Shown piece by piece: positions 53,334-62,495 of a stretch of 64,000 nt of DNA. The DNA is taken from contig JACJYK010000001.1 of the NCBI GenBank assembly GCA_020636135.1, positions 1,598,501 to 1,662,500 of the forward strand. Reading direction: 5' to 3'. The position numbers and the translations under genes were made by a program. The notes beneath the pieces were generated by a model. It had not been told where the DNA came from. It ran no database searches and saw only the letters and a list, made by a program, of their open reading frames with translations. The DNA comes from Lewinellaceae bacterium. GTDB taxonomy: Bacteria; Bacteroidota; Bacteroidia; Chitinophagales; Saprospiraceae. Each line of letters opens with the position of its first letter. The stretch's first letter is position 1.

Positions 53334-54614
53334 TTACATCAACATGCCGGCGATAGCCGCCGTCAGCAGACAGGCAACAGTGCCACCAATTAGCGCTTTG
53401 ATACCCAATGATGTCAGTGTATTCCTTTGCCCCGGGGCAATCGCTCCGATGCCGCCTATCTGAATACCAATGGATGCAAAATTGGCAAAACCGCAAAGTG
53501 CATAGGTCGCGATGATAATCGATCGCTCACTGATTGTGCCCATGTTCTTGAAGTCGGTCAGGGAGGTATAGGCAACGAATTCATTGAGGATGGTTTTTTC
53601 TCCCAGTAATTGACCGATGGCAATCATATCCTGACCACTTACACCGATGATCCAGGCTATAGGGGAGAAGAGGATTCCGAAAATGAATTGAAGGGTCAAT
53701 CCGTCGAAACGGCCACCACTCTGTGCAGCGATCGTCGCATTGAGGCCGGTAATGGAACCGATCCATTCCAGGACGGAATTGCCTAAATAAATAAAGGCCA
53801 TAAATGCCAGCAGCATGGCTCCGACATTGACAGCAAGTTTAAGTCCGTCGGTGGTGCCGGAAGCCAGGGCATCCAAAAGATTAGAACCGGCTAAAGATCG
53901 CGGCACTTCCAGATTCCGCTCGATATTTTCAGGGTCAGGCTCGGGATAGATCATCTTGGCTGCAACAATAGCCGCGGGAGCAGAAATTATGGATGCCGTC
54001 AGCAAATGCATTCCGAAAAGTTGCTGACCTTCCAGGGAGGTGCCACCGAGCATAGCCATGTAGGCGCCAAAAACGCCGCCCGCAATGGTTGCCATCCCTC
54101 CGGTCATAAGACACATGATTTCGGATCGGGTCATCCTCTCGAGATAAGGCTTGATGACGAGCGGAGCCTCCGTTTGGCCAATAAATACATTCGCGGCAGC
54201 AGCCAGACTTTCAGCGCCGGACAACCGCATGGTTTTATTCATCAACCAGGCAAATGCATACACCACACGTTGCAGTATGCCTAAATAGTAGAGTAATGAG
54301 GACAGCGCCGAAAAGAAGACAATGGTTGGTAATACACTGAACGCAAACCCGAAGGTGCCTCCAGGCTTCGCCAAATCACCAAAAAGAAACACGGCTGCCT
54401 GATTGGTGCTGTTGATCATCAACACAAAAAAGTTGACGATAAACTGAAACATAGCTCTCACAAAAGGCACCTTTAGCATCAGTACCGCCAGTATTATTTG
54501 CATTAAAACGCCTACCGAGACCGTAACCCAGTTTATGGATTTCCGGTTGGCGCTGAGCAGATAGCAAATAAGCAATAATACCACTAATCCAAGAGCACCA
54601 CGAAGTATATCCAC
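53334..54614 (-). CDS. Concentrative nucleoside transporter (NupC/CNT family)
   Basis: 426 residues, highly hydrophobic, with about ten membrane segments. CNT signatures are FSVLPTIVFFSALSSLLYYLG, the re-entrant GQTEAPLVIKPYLERMTRSE, and GGMATIAGGVFGAYMAMLGG. SLTDFKNMGTISERSIIIATYALCGFANFASIGIQIGG fits the substrate and cation site. It imports nucleosides driven by Na+ or H+. The gene precedes the secreted amidohydrolase. Divergently, uridine kinase lies across 105 bp, so nucleoside uptake and phosphorylation genes are adjacent. Confidence 0.93.
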   Translation of the reverse strand: MDILRGALGLVVLLLICYLLSANRKSINWVTVSVGVLMQIILAVLMLKVPFVRAMFQFIVNFFVLMINSTNQAAVFLFGDLAKPGGTFGFAFSVLPTIVFFSALSSLLYYLGILQRVVYAFAWLMNKTMRLSGAESLAAAANVFIGQTEAPLVIKPYLERMTRSEIMCLMTGGMATIAGGVFGAYMAMLGGTSLEGQQLFGMHLLTASIISAPAAIVAAKMIYPEPDPENIERNLEVPRSLAGSNLLDALASGTTDGLKLAVNVGAMLLAFMAFIYLGNSVLEWIGSITGLNATIAAQSGGRFDGLTLQFIFGILFSPIAWIIGVSGQDMIAIGQLLGEKTILNEFVAYTSLTDFKNMGTISERSIIIATYALCGFANFASIGIQIGGIGAIAPGQRNTLTSLGIKALIGGTVACLLTAAIAGMLM

Positions 54615-54659
54615 CTTGATCTTGCTTTATTAATTCAACGACATTGGTTAGGGACCGGG

Positions 54660-54688
54660 TTGAAATTAGTTAAAAATCTTTAATTTTC
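54660..54688 (+). promoter_or_regulatory. Promoter-like TTG ... TAATTTTC upstream of uridine kinase
   Basis: TTG (54660-54662) and TAATTTTC (54681-54688) are 18 bp apart, and the start codon is 31 bp further on. The -7 box differs from TAnnTTTG in its last base. Confidence 0.35.
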
Positions 54689-54719
54689 AGCCCGAGCCAA
54701 CCAAATAGCAAATCAGCAC

Positions 54720-55367
54720 ATGAAACCCTACATCATTGGCATTACCGGTGGCAGCGGATCGGGGAAGACTTCATTTATCCAGGACTTGCGCAAGCAATTC
54801 GCCACGAATGACTTATGCATAGTTAGCATGGACGAATACTACCATCCGATCCATCAGCAACAATGCGATGAACATGGTATAGAGAACTTCGATTTGCCAG
54901 AGTCATTTGATCTGGAATCCATGGAAACCGACCTGCTCAGGATCATTTCCGGCCAGAGAGTCCTACGTAAAGAATATGTCTTTAACAATCCGCAATCCTA
55001 TGCCAAGGATGTCGTTTACGAACCGGCTCCTATTATTCTCGTAGAAGGCCTGTTTTTATTCCATTTTTCTTCATTACGTCGTCTGCTTGATCTGAAGATA
55101 TTCATCCATGCAAAAGAAGATCTGAAAATTATCCGGCGTATCAAACGGGATGGAGCTGAACGCAATTACCCCATTACAGACGTACTTTACCGGTACCAGC
55201 ATCATGTGTCACCGGCATTTGACCGGTATATCAGGCCCTTCTACGACGAGTGTGACCTGATCATAACCAATAATCAGAATTACGATAACGGCCTGATGGT
55301 CCTCAAAGCATACATCAACCAGGTGTTGAATAAATCCGCCAATGCTCAGATAATATCCTCCTCCTGA
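54720..55367 (+). CDS. Uridine kinase family protein
   Basis: 215 residues. The P-loop GITGGSGSGKTSF (about 7-19) is followed by VSMDEYYHP with the catalytic Asp, ENFDLPESFD, and ILVEGLFLFHF. RRIKRDGAERNYPITDVLYRYQ supplies the lid arginines and follows the uridine kinase (Udk) pattern. It phosphorylates uridine or cytidine in pyrimidine salvage, fitting the divergent nucleoside transporter. Its 3' end overlaps by 22 nt with the convergent 92-residue gene. Confidence 0.88.
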   Translation: MKPYIIGITGGSGSGKTSFIQDLRKQFATNDLCIVSMDEYYHPIHQQQCDEHGIENFDLPESFDLESMETDLLRIISGQRVLRKEYVFNNPQSYAKDVVYEPAPIILVEGLFLFHFSSLRRLLDLKIFIHAKEDLKIIRRIKRDGAERNYPITDVLYRYQHHVSPAFDRYIRPFYDECDLIITNNQNYDNGLMVLKAYINQVLNKSANAQIISSS

Positions 55368-55624
55368 CTTTGGTGGGATAATTGCTGGCCGGTCAGTATT
55401 CTCAAACGGTCTTCGTGGATGCCAGCAAGTCTTTTCATCGCCTGATCCGGATAATTAGTCTCGTTAATTAAGCGCACCAGTTGATCAAGGTCTTCAATCT
55501 CATCTTCCCTGAACGTCATAAATTCCTGATAAAGCTGGTCCTCCGCTTTGATAGAATAGCGCCGGTTATGCAGAAAAATGCTGATCCGCAACCGGGGATG
55601 GTCAATGGTCTTTAGCAGTCGCAT
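55346..55624 (-). CDS. Hypothetical protein at the end of the ccm operon, 92 residues
   Basis: Starts at the ATG at 55624, overlapping the DUF2520 gene by 23 nt, and ends inside the convergent uridine kinase gene by 22 nt. The product is soluble and charged. MRLLKTIDHPRLRISIFLHN is followed by a strongly acidic helical stretch (REDEIEDLDQLVRLINE). I do not recognise a family. The overlap with an upstream gene of the same strand favours a real coupled gene. Confidence 0.6.
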   Translation of the reverse strand: MRLLKTIDHPRLRISIFLHNRRYSIKAEDQLYQEFMTFREDEIEDLDQLVRLINETNYPDQAMKRLAGIHEDRLRILTGQQLSHQSQEEDII

Positions 55625-56354
55625 GGTATTCTTTTAAAAGAGAAGAAGTTAGTGCTTCATACACAAAACGCTTGTCAGGATCGTCAGATAACAACTCCAG
55701 GTGCCGGTGGATCGTAACCATATCACCGCGCCTGGCAGGTCCGGTTTGAGCTACATAGGCATCAGTGGTAGATAACTTATGGACGGTCTCCCGGATAAGC
55801 GGTAATAGTAGTTGGAAATCCAGGTTGTTTTCTTTCACCCACTGCTCTGCGAGGTAGTATAAATGGTTCGTAAAATTATTGGCAAACACGGCGGCCAGAT
55901 GCAACTTTTCCCGGTCCGAGGTGCGCATTTCCCGGACAGGTAGTTGCCATTGAAGCCCGGCATTTAGCAGAATTTGGATAAATGATACACTATTTCCGTC
56001 TACTAACCATGGGAATTGCAATTCCATCGGAGGATTATCTTTTCGGATGGTCATCAGCGGATACAATACACCACGTTGATGAAAATAAGGATCAATGACT
56101 TTCCAGGATAATGTTCCAGAAGTATGTACGACCGGAGTGTCCGGTGGCAAATGAGCAGCCAATTTTATGGAAACAGATGTGATTTGTTGATCCGGGACGG
56201 CCAGGATAACCAGATCCACCGGATTTAACTGGTCATAATTCCGGTATGAGGAATTGTCCTGCTGAGAGCGGGTGAGAATCCACTTGATACCGGGGATACG
56301 GCTTGCCAGAAAGCTGCCTACATTGCCTTTTCCAACCAGGCCAATATCAACCAT
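55602..56354 (-). CDS. DUF2520 Rossmann-fold protein
   Basis: 250 residues from the ATG at 56354, which begins directly with the dinucleotide-binding VDIGLVGKGNVGSFLASR. A longer frame to 56396 would lie inside the ccmF gene. It has VDLVILAVPDQQI, VVHTSGTLS, and a helical C-terminal domain with LHLAAVFANNFTNHLYYLA, the marks of DUF2520 proteins related to pyrroline-carboxylate and 6-phosphogluconate dehydrogenases. It probably binds NAD(P); the substrate is unknown. It overlaps the ccmF gene by 8 nt. Confidence 0.85.
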   Translation of the reverse strand: MVDIGLVGKGNVGSFLASRIPGIKWILTRSQQDNSSYRNYDQLNPVDLVILAVPDQQITSVSIKLAAHLPPDTPVVHTSGTLSWKVIDPYFHQRGVLYPLMTIRKDNPPMELQFPWLVDGNSVSFIQILLNAGLQWQLPVREMRTSDREKLHLAAVFANNFTNHLYYLAEQWVKENNLDFQLLLPLIRETVHKLSTTDAYVAQTGPARRGDMVTIHRHLELLSDDPDKRFVYEALTSSLLKEYHATAKDH

Positions 56355-59193
56355 TGGAATTCGCTCTGCGCTGTTTACGCCGGCTCCACAGGGCAAGTCC
56401 TAGACCTGCCATCATCAGCAGCCCTCCGCTCCAGAACAGGTTGATGCCCGGGAATATCTTGGCCTGCAGCACGACATAGTCATCGCGGGGATAATCACTG
56501 GATATTTCAAAAGGTATGGTCCACTGGTCCAGATGATCACTGCCTATCTGGAGCTCTATGGTTTCCTTACCGGGATCTACATGAGTGAAACGGACCATCA
56601 GATCCGGATCAGGTAGATAAACAGGAATATTGAAGGGACGGTTGCCCCGAATGTAGTAAATCGGTTCTGCCTGGTAAGTTGCTCCACCCGGAGACTGGAT
56701 TTCGAGAAATGCACTGATGGCAATATCCGTCGAATCTGCTTGATACATCGGATGCTCTGGATGACGGTTGAAACCGGCAAAATGAATGGTGTAGCCTTCT
56801 GCCTGGGCGGTCTGTCCCTGTTTTAATTCCAGCGTTGTATAGCTTGCACTGGCTTCCTGACGGAAATATTCATCCAACAGGTTATCCGATAGCCTGATCT
56901 TCGTATTTACCTCATTGACAACATCCGATAAACTATAGACCACATTACCTCGCAGAACAATTGATGGTTTCGACGGGTAGATTTTTCCCGTGGTTTTGCT
57001 CTGCAACATAAATACCGGCGAAAGACACAGGTCACCCGGTTCCGGCTCATAATCGGGATTCTCACTTTCAAATGAAATGGATTCTATCCAGGCTTTTACG
57101 GTCTTGGTTTCAAATGTGTCCTTCAACATCATACTCATCTTCTGATACGTCAGTGAGTCCTCCAGCTGGTGCATGGCTTCATTCCCGGAGTGATGGGCAT
57201 TAACCTGGGCCACAAGGGTAAACAAATCACGATTCCAGTAACGCTGAATGGATGGATTTACGGATAATATTTTTGCAAATTTATCGTCGTAGACAACACC
57301 TGGGTGGATGGTGAATTTATCCGTCATTTTACCATCAGGGCCTTGCTTAAAAATATCAATGTCGTAGAACCGTTCATTGCGGATTATCGTATCCTTTTTG
57401 TATAATAAGGTGTAATCCCGCATGCGCTGAGGGATATTTTTGGTCAGATAGACATTGTCAAACAAGCTCTCATCCGCCAGGCTGCCAAAATCTTCTTTCA
57501 GAATATTGGTGTTCTTGGAGATAATGTCCTGATTCAATCCACTGGACAGAATGCCGATCAGCATGATGCCCAGTCCAGCGTGGGCCAGCGCTGAAGCGCC
57601 AAGCTTTATGTTTCCATGGATCTGGCGGATCAGGTAATCCAGGTTGGCAATAACGGCAAACGCAGCGGCGAACAACATCGCCTGATATTGCCAGGCATGA
57701 ATTGATAACCAGAGGTTTACAAGCAGGGTCAACACCAATGCACCGCCGGCATGGATTGCCAGGAGCCGGTAATAGGTCTTATGATATTGTTCCCAACCCA
57801 TGGCCCGATAACGCAACCATTGGCTTAAGCCGGTAAGCAGTGCAAGGAAGAAAGCGACCCAAACCTGAAACTTGTTATAATGTGCAATGGGCTCCAGAGG
57901 CATGGCACGGTGCCAGGATGACAGATCTTTCCCTAAAAGTGAGCCAAGGCCATCAAAAAGTTTGTTGTAGACTGGTATGGAGGTCGTATAGGTAATCAGT
58001 ACTGCAGAAAACAATAGCACCAGCGAGCCGATGAACATCCAAAACTCGCGGCTGGATAGTTTCTCTTCCTGCTCGATCACAGGTATTGATTTCCGGGTTC
58101 TCCCATACAGGACAACAAATAAACCCATCAGTGTTCCCAGGTAAATCAGCAGTTGCTTTTGCAGCCCCATCTCAGTAAAGGCATGAGCGGAGGTGTCAGC
58201 AAGTATTCCACTCCGGGTAAGGAATGTGGAATAGACCACTAAAAGAAAAGCCAGTCCGTAAAACCCATATGTACTCTTGATGGAATAGCCTGTATTGCGG
58301 GCAATCAGATTGGTATGGATTCCGGCAATCAGGATCAGCCAGGGTACAAATGATGTGTTCTCTACCGGATCCCATGCCCAGTAACCGCCAAAGCTCAATG
58401 CTTCATAGGCCCAGGCTCCTCCGAGAAGAATACCGGTGCCGAGCACTGCGCCAGCAAACAAGGCCCAGGGCAATGCTGACTGCAACCAGGTTTTATGGTC
58501 CTTATACCACATGCCGGATAACGCGAATGAAAAAGGAACGGCGGTGGCGGCAAAGCCCAGGAAGAGAGTAGGCGGATGGATGATATTCCAATAATTTTGA
58601 AGTAAAACATTTAATCCGCTGGCCATCTTGCGAATACTCTGGATGTAGTCCGCGCTGGCAAAAATGGGAGCATCGTTCAGATCCCTCAATAAGGTGAAGG
58701 GGCTCCGTCCGATGGGTATATCTCCAGGCAGATAGATGCCGAGTACCATCGACGCTAAAAAAGCCTGAATGATCAGCATAAAGCCCAGAACCGGTGCACT
58801 CCATTCACTTTTACTCCGCCAGATCATCCATCCCATGGCTATATTCCAGAACATCCACAACAGAAAACTTCCGATCTGGCCTTCCCAGAAAGCGACAAAC
58901 ACGTACGTAGCAGGAAGGTCATCCGACACCTGCTCAAACACGAAATTGTACTCGTAGAATCGGTTGAACATGCTGTATAGCAAAAGACCGATTACCAGGA
59001 GTGTGGCTACAGTATGGATGGCAAAGGCACTGGTGCCCAGATTCATCCAGGGGACATTTTTGCTTTTACCAGCTTTAAAAAATGAGTAGATAGCCAATAA
59101 GGTGGTAACAAACAGTGTCACCATCGCAAGATGACCGATTTGTCCTACCCATAAATGTTCATTTAGATAAGAGACCTGCTGCACATTGGCCAT
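56347..59193 (-). CDS. ccmF: Cytochrome c heme lyase CcmF-like protein
   Basis: 948 residues, longer than the roughly 650 of proteobacterial CcmF because of a large C-terminal extracytoplasmic region (about 560-920, with one final membrane helix near 920-940). The WWD heme-handling motif is GGYWAWDPVENTSF (269-282). A conserved histidine appears in NYWNIIHPPTLFLG (His206). More than ten membrane helices precede it. It attaches heme to apocytochrome c together with CcmE. It starts 1 bp after the ccmE stop. No ccmA, B, C, G or H gene is in the window. Confidence 0.92.
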   Translation of the reverse strand: MANVQQVSYLNEHLWVGQIGHLAMVTLFVTTLLAIYSFFKAGKSKNVPWMNLGTSAFAIHTVATLLVIGLLLYSMFNRFYEYNFVFEQVSDDLPATYVFVAFWEGQIGSFLLWMFWNIAMGWMIWRSKSEWSAPVLGFMLIIQAFLASMVLGIYLPGDIPIGRSPFTLLRDLNDAPIFASADYIQSIRKMASGLNVLLQNYWNIIHPPTLFLGFAATAVPFSFALSGMWYKDHKTWLQSALPWALFAGAVLGTGILLGGAWAYEALSFGGYWAWDPVENTSFVPWLILIAGIHTNLIARNTGYSIKSTYGFYGLAFLLVVYSTFLTRSGILADTSAHAFTEMGLQKQLLIYLGTLMGLFVVLYGRTRKSIPVIEQEEKLSSREFWMFIGSLVLLFSAVLITYTTSIPVYNKLFDGLGSLLGKDLSSWHRAMPLEPIAHYNKFQVWVAFFLALLTGLSQWLRYRAMGWEQYHKTYYRLLAIHAGGALVLTLLVNLWLSIHAWQYQAMLFAAAFAVIANLDYLIRQIHGNIKLGASALAHAGLGIMLIGILSSGLNQDIISKNTNILKEDFGSLADESLFDNVYLTKNIPQRMRDYTLLYKKDTIIRNERFYDIDIFKQGPDGKMTDKFTIHPGVVYDDKFAKILSVNPSIQRYWNRDLFTLVAQVNAHHSGNEAMHQLEDSLTYQKMSMMLKDTFETKTVKAWIESISFESENPDYEPEPGDLCLSPVFMLQSKTTGKIYPSKPSIVLRGNVVYSLSDVVNEVNTKIRLSDNLLDEYFRQEASASYTTLELKQGQTAQAEGYTIHFAGFNRHPEHPMYQADSTDIAISAFLEIQSPGGATYQAEPIYYIRGNRPFNIPVYLPDPDLMVRFTHVDPGKETIELQIGSDHLDQWTIPFEISSDYPRDDYVVLQAKIFPGINLFWSGGLLMMAGLGLALWSRRKQRRANSNG

Positions 59194-59194
59194 T

Positions 59195-59581
59195 TTATGA
59201 CTTCATCTTTAGTTCTTCATCCTTGTATTTGGAAGGACATTTCAGCAGGATATCAGTAGCCCGGAAAGTGCCGTCCAGCATCTGGCCGGTGAGAACGATT
59301 TTTTCCGAAAGTTCGAAGTCGCGAGGCTTTTCTTTATGATAAATGACCTCTTGTGTTTCACCATTTTCATCCGTCAGATAAAATGAAAAGAAATTGGCAT
59401 CTACTTCAGGATTATACTTCATTTCTTTATCTCTGGCCAGGGTTCCTACGATCTTAACTTTCTTTCCGGTATGCTGTGCTTCCTTGAAGGTTCCGTAAGT
59501 GCTCATATCACCGGATGCCTGAATAATCAGTCCGATTCCAACAACAATCATAATGCCGATGATAATGTGAATTCTTTTCAT
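59195..59581 (-). CDS. ccmE: Cytochrome c maturation heme chaperone CcmE, Cys variant
   Basis: 128 residues: an N-terminal membrane anchor (about 5-22) and an OB-fold domain with GKKVKIVGTLARDKEM, FYLTDENGETQEVIYH and KIVLTGQM. The heme-binding site, His in E. coli (HxxxY), is Cys115 here, in KCPSKY, giving CxxxY with Tyr119. CxxxY CcmE proteins are known from Desulfovibrio and archaea. CcmE takes heme from CcmC and hands it to CcmF. It heads the ccmE-ccmF-DUF2520 operon. Confidence 0.92.
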   Translation of the reverse strand: MKRIHIIIGIMIVVGIGLIIQASGDMSTYGTFKEAQHTGKKVKIVGTLARDKEMKYNPEVDANFFSFYLTDENGETQEVIYHKEKPRDFELSEKIVLTGQMLDGTFRATDILLKCPSKYKDEELKMKS

Positions 59582-59603
59582 GCCACACTTACTTTTGGTG
59601 ATG

Positions 59604-59611
59604 CAAAGGTA
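59604..59611 (-). promoter_or_regulatory. -7-like element TACCTTTG upstream of ccmE
   Basis: An exact TAnnTTTG match on the minus strand, 22 bp before the ccmE start, next to the palindromic TATAATGATTATA (59610-59622). Confidence 0.45.
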
Positions 59612-59631
59612 TAATGATTATACATTTCATG

Positions 59632-61722
59632 TCAGTTTCCTTGCAATAAGTTCAAAGCTGCCGGAACATCCTGAACGGGCTGCTTGCAAATACCTTGTTC
59701 GCAAACATAAATCCAGGTATGGTCTGGCTGGTACTTCCCCTTTAAAAGAGCCAGGTTTTCTTCCTGGTCACTGCCCATAAACAGATCCATTGGTATAAAT
59801 TCCTTTTGCATTGCTATCCGCAGTTGATCGGACCGATCTCCTACAATAGCAATTTCGTGGGTTTTTCTGGTCTGGTACCAGGACAGGGTCATCCAGCTGG
59901 CCAGAGAGAACGGGTCTTCTGCCTTTACCAGGTACGGATTAACCGCGTTTGCCATTTGAGCTGAATGATCCCGGTACGCATCTATATCCAGTAAAGAGCC
60001 CAGCATAAACAGGTTCTGGCCCATAACGGCATTGGGCGTGGGCATGATCTCATCCTGCCATTGTATGGCCCGGACAATTAACTGGTCCTGAAGATCAGAG
60101 GTGCTGTAAAAAAGAGGCGAGTCATTCACACCGAAATGTTTCAGGACTTCCTTTGTTAGGGTTTGTGCTCTTTCCAGCCAGATTTTTTCGAATGATAATT
60201 CGTAAAGTGAAATGTACGCACGGATCAGATAAGCATAATCTTCCAGATGAGCCGGGCCCTGCGAGTGTTCCCGGATGAAAATACGATGCAAGCCTTCATG
60301 TTTGTCGTACAGATTATTCCAGATAAACTCTCCGGTTGCCAGGGCTGCTGTCCGGTAGGCGTGATTTCCCAAGGCCTGGGCACTTTCACTTAATGCTATG
60401 ATCATCAGGGCGTTCCAGGAGGTGATAGCCTTGGCATCAATAGCTGGTGCGGGGCGTTGAGAACGGATGGATTTAAGTTGATCACGGGCCTCGGCCATAG
60501 CCGTGATGATGGCCAGTGAATCCTTACCAAATTTTGACTCCAGGTCTGTCAGGGACCGCGGCGCCTGCAGGATGTTCTTACCCAGTTCCCAATTCCCTGT
60601 TGGTTTTGCTCCGTAATAGGCGGTGGCAAGGCTGAAGACGGTGGCATCACGCAGACCTGCCTGCAATTCACTCCATTTCCATTGGTAATAGGTGCCTTCC
60701 CCGCCCTCGCTGTCAGCATCCATGCTGCTGTAAAAATAATTTTCGCCGGCCAAATGGGCAAAAACAAAATCAATGGATTCCCGGATGATCCGGGCGTAAT
60801 TGGGGTCATGGTTGTATTTGTAGCCTTGTGCGTACAACTGGATGAGCAGGGCATTATCGTAAAGCATTTTCTCAAAATGAGGAATGCGCCATTGTTCATC
60901 GACCGAATAGCGGGCAAAGCCACCCTCCAGCTGATCGTAGATACCTCCTTCTGCCATTCTGTCCAGAGACAGGAGAACGCCCTGTATGGCCTGGCTGTCC
61001 TGCAGCAGGTGGCCGGTGGAAAGAAGATATTGCAGCACCACTGGCATCGGGAATTTGGGCGCGCCGGTAAATCCTCCATTGGTCCAGTCGATTCGGCTCA
61101 CCAGATTTGCAGTAAATTTTTGAAAATCAGGAGATATCGGACCAGGATCTGTTACCGGTAAAGTCAGGGAACTCCGGATACCTCGCTCCAATTCTGCGGC
61201 ATAAGCGTTGATCTTGGCCGGGTCCAGGGTATATTGCTGATAAAAATACTGGAGCACCTCCAGAAAGTTCCTGGCAGGGTAATAGGTGCCACTGTAAATC
61301 GGTCGGCCATCCGGTAAAGCAAATGTATTCAGAGGCCATCCGCAGGAGCCACCATTACCCATCAGACACGATTGCATGTACAGAGCGTCGATATCCGGAC
61401 GTTCCTCCCGGTCCACCTTGATCGCAACAAAGTGCTGATTCAGATAACGGGCAACGGCAGTATCGGAGAATGCACCTTCTTCCATAACATGACACCAGTG
61501 GCAGGCTGCATAACCGCAACTGATCAATAATAACTTATTTTCTTTCCGTGCTTTGTTCAATGCTTCTTCCGACCAAGGGTACCAGTCAACCGGATTGTGA
61601 GCATGCATCAGCAGATAGGGGCTGCTTTCTCCGGCGAGATGATTTTCTGCCGGCGGGGATTGGCAGGAGGCTACGATTTGAATAACCGCAAGCAGAACCA
61701 AAAATGTAGTACTACGCATCAT
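59632..61722 (-). CDS. DUF255 thioredoxin-domain lipoprotein (YyaL/SSP411-like)
   Basis: 696 residues. The signal peptide ends IVASC with lipidated Cys20. The N-terminal DUF255 domain (about 25-190) begins SPYLLMHAHNPVDWYPWSEEAL, the hallmark of the family, and has a thioredoxin-like CHWCHVM. The rest is an alpha/alpha toroid resembling glycosidases of the GlcNAc 2-epimerase type, with GGIYDQLEGGFARYSVDEQW and HFEKMLYDNALL. Its activity is unknown. Placement in the envelope is unusual, since many relatives are cytosolic. It is upstream of ccmE on the same strand across 50 bp. Confidence 0.88.
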   Translation of the reverse strand: MMRSTTFLVLLAVIQIVASCQSPPAENHLAGESSPYLLMHAHNPVDWYPWSEEALNKARKENKLLLISCGYAACHWCHVMEEGAFSDTAVARYLNQHFVAIKVDREERPDIDALYMQSCLMGNGGSCGWPLNTFALPDGRPIYSGTYYPARNFLEVLQYFYQQYTLDPAKINAYAAELERGIRSSLTLPVTDPGPISPDFQKFTANLVSRIDWTNGGFTGAPKFPMPVVLQYLLSTGHLLQDSQAIQGVLLSLDRMAEGGIYDQLEGGFARYSVDEQWRIPHFEKMLYDNALLIQLYAQGYKYNHDPNYARIIRESIDFVFAHLAGENYFYSSMDADSEGGEGTYYQWKWSELQAGLRDATVFSLATAYYGAKPTGNWELGKNILQAPRSLTDLESKFGKDSLAIITAMAEARDQLKSIRSQRPAPAIDAKAITSWNALMIIALSESAQALGNHAYRTAALATGEFIWNNLYDKHEGLHRIFIREHSQGPAHLEDYAYLIRAYISLYELSFEKIWLERAQTLTKEVLKHFGVNDSPLFYSTSDLQDQLIVRAIQWQDEIMPTPNAVMGQNLFMLGSLLDIDAYRDHSAQMANAVNPYLVKAEDPFSLASWMTLSWYQTRKTHEIAIVGDRSDQLRIAMQKEFIPMDLFMGSDQEENLALLKGKYQPDHTWIYVCEQGICKQPVQDVPAALNLLQGN

Positions 61723-61866
61723 TAGCAGCCTTATAACAGGATTTCATTTGAAATTGTTCCAATCTTGAAATAATATTGAGTTTAACGATTTGTTTATAAT
61801 ACCATAATAATTAACACTCTATACTATTGATTTTTTTTAATAGGTTAGAGGATAAATGCTCTTGTT

Positions 61867-62343
61867 ATGGAAAAGTGGCGTCGCCTGAATGGTGAAAAAA
61901 TTGATAAACCGTTGTATGACACGGTTGCGATGTACATTGAACGCGAACAGGAACTCGGTAATAAACTCAAGTTATGTATCGGCACGGATTCAAGGGTACG
62001 AGGTGAATGGGTTGAATATGCCACGGTCATTGTCTTCCTCCGTGAGAAAAAAGGCGGATTCATGCTGATCAACAACTACCGGGTAAAACAGCGCATGTCC
62101 TTAAAGGAGCGAATGATCACGGAAGTGGGCCGTTCGGTCGAAATCGCCTACAGCATTCATGATCTGCTGGATAAATACGATGTAGAGTTGGAAGTACACG
62201 CCGACATCAATACCGACCCTTCCTTCCGTTCCAATGAAGCCTTGCGGGAAGCCATGGGGTATATTTTGAGTATGGGTTTTGTGTTCAAAGCAAAACCTGA
62301 AGCGTTCGCAAGCTCCTGTTGTGCCGATAAAATGGTCAATTAA
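61867..62343 (+). CDS. YkuK-family (DUF458) RNase H-like protein
   Basis: 158 residues. CIGTDSRVRG near residue 39 is the first strand with its Asp of the RNase H-like fold. VHADINTDPSFRSNEALREAMGYILSMGF and the closing EAFASSCCADKM are the YkuK family signatures, with further acidic residues. In Bacillus YkuK is uncharacterised and found in sporulating and other bacteria. A nuclease role is plausible but unproven. The gene stands alone, divergent from the DUF255 gene. Confidence 0.85.
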   Translation: MEKWRRLNGEKIDKPLYDTVAMYIEREQELGNKLKLCIGTDSRVRGEWVEYATVIVFLREKKGGFMLINNYRVKQRMSLKERMITEVGRSVEIAYSIHDLLDKYDVELEVHADINTDPSFRSNEALREAMGYILSMGFVFKAKPEAFASSCCADKMVN

Positions 62344-62495
62344 CTAATTATTTCCTCTAAACTGAAACACATTGCTTGGTAGCCGTGTTTGCAGTAAGGA
62401 ACTCCAAAACCTTTATCCTGGTTAATGGTTCATTCGTAGATAAAATGAATGAATTCGAGCAATTCTATCAATTTTGCAAGATTAACAATTGAACT

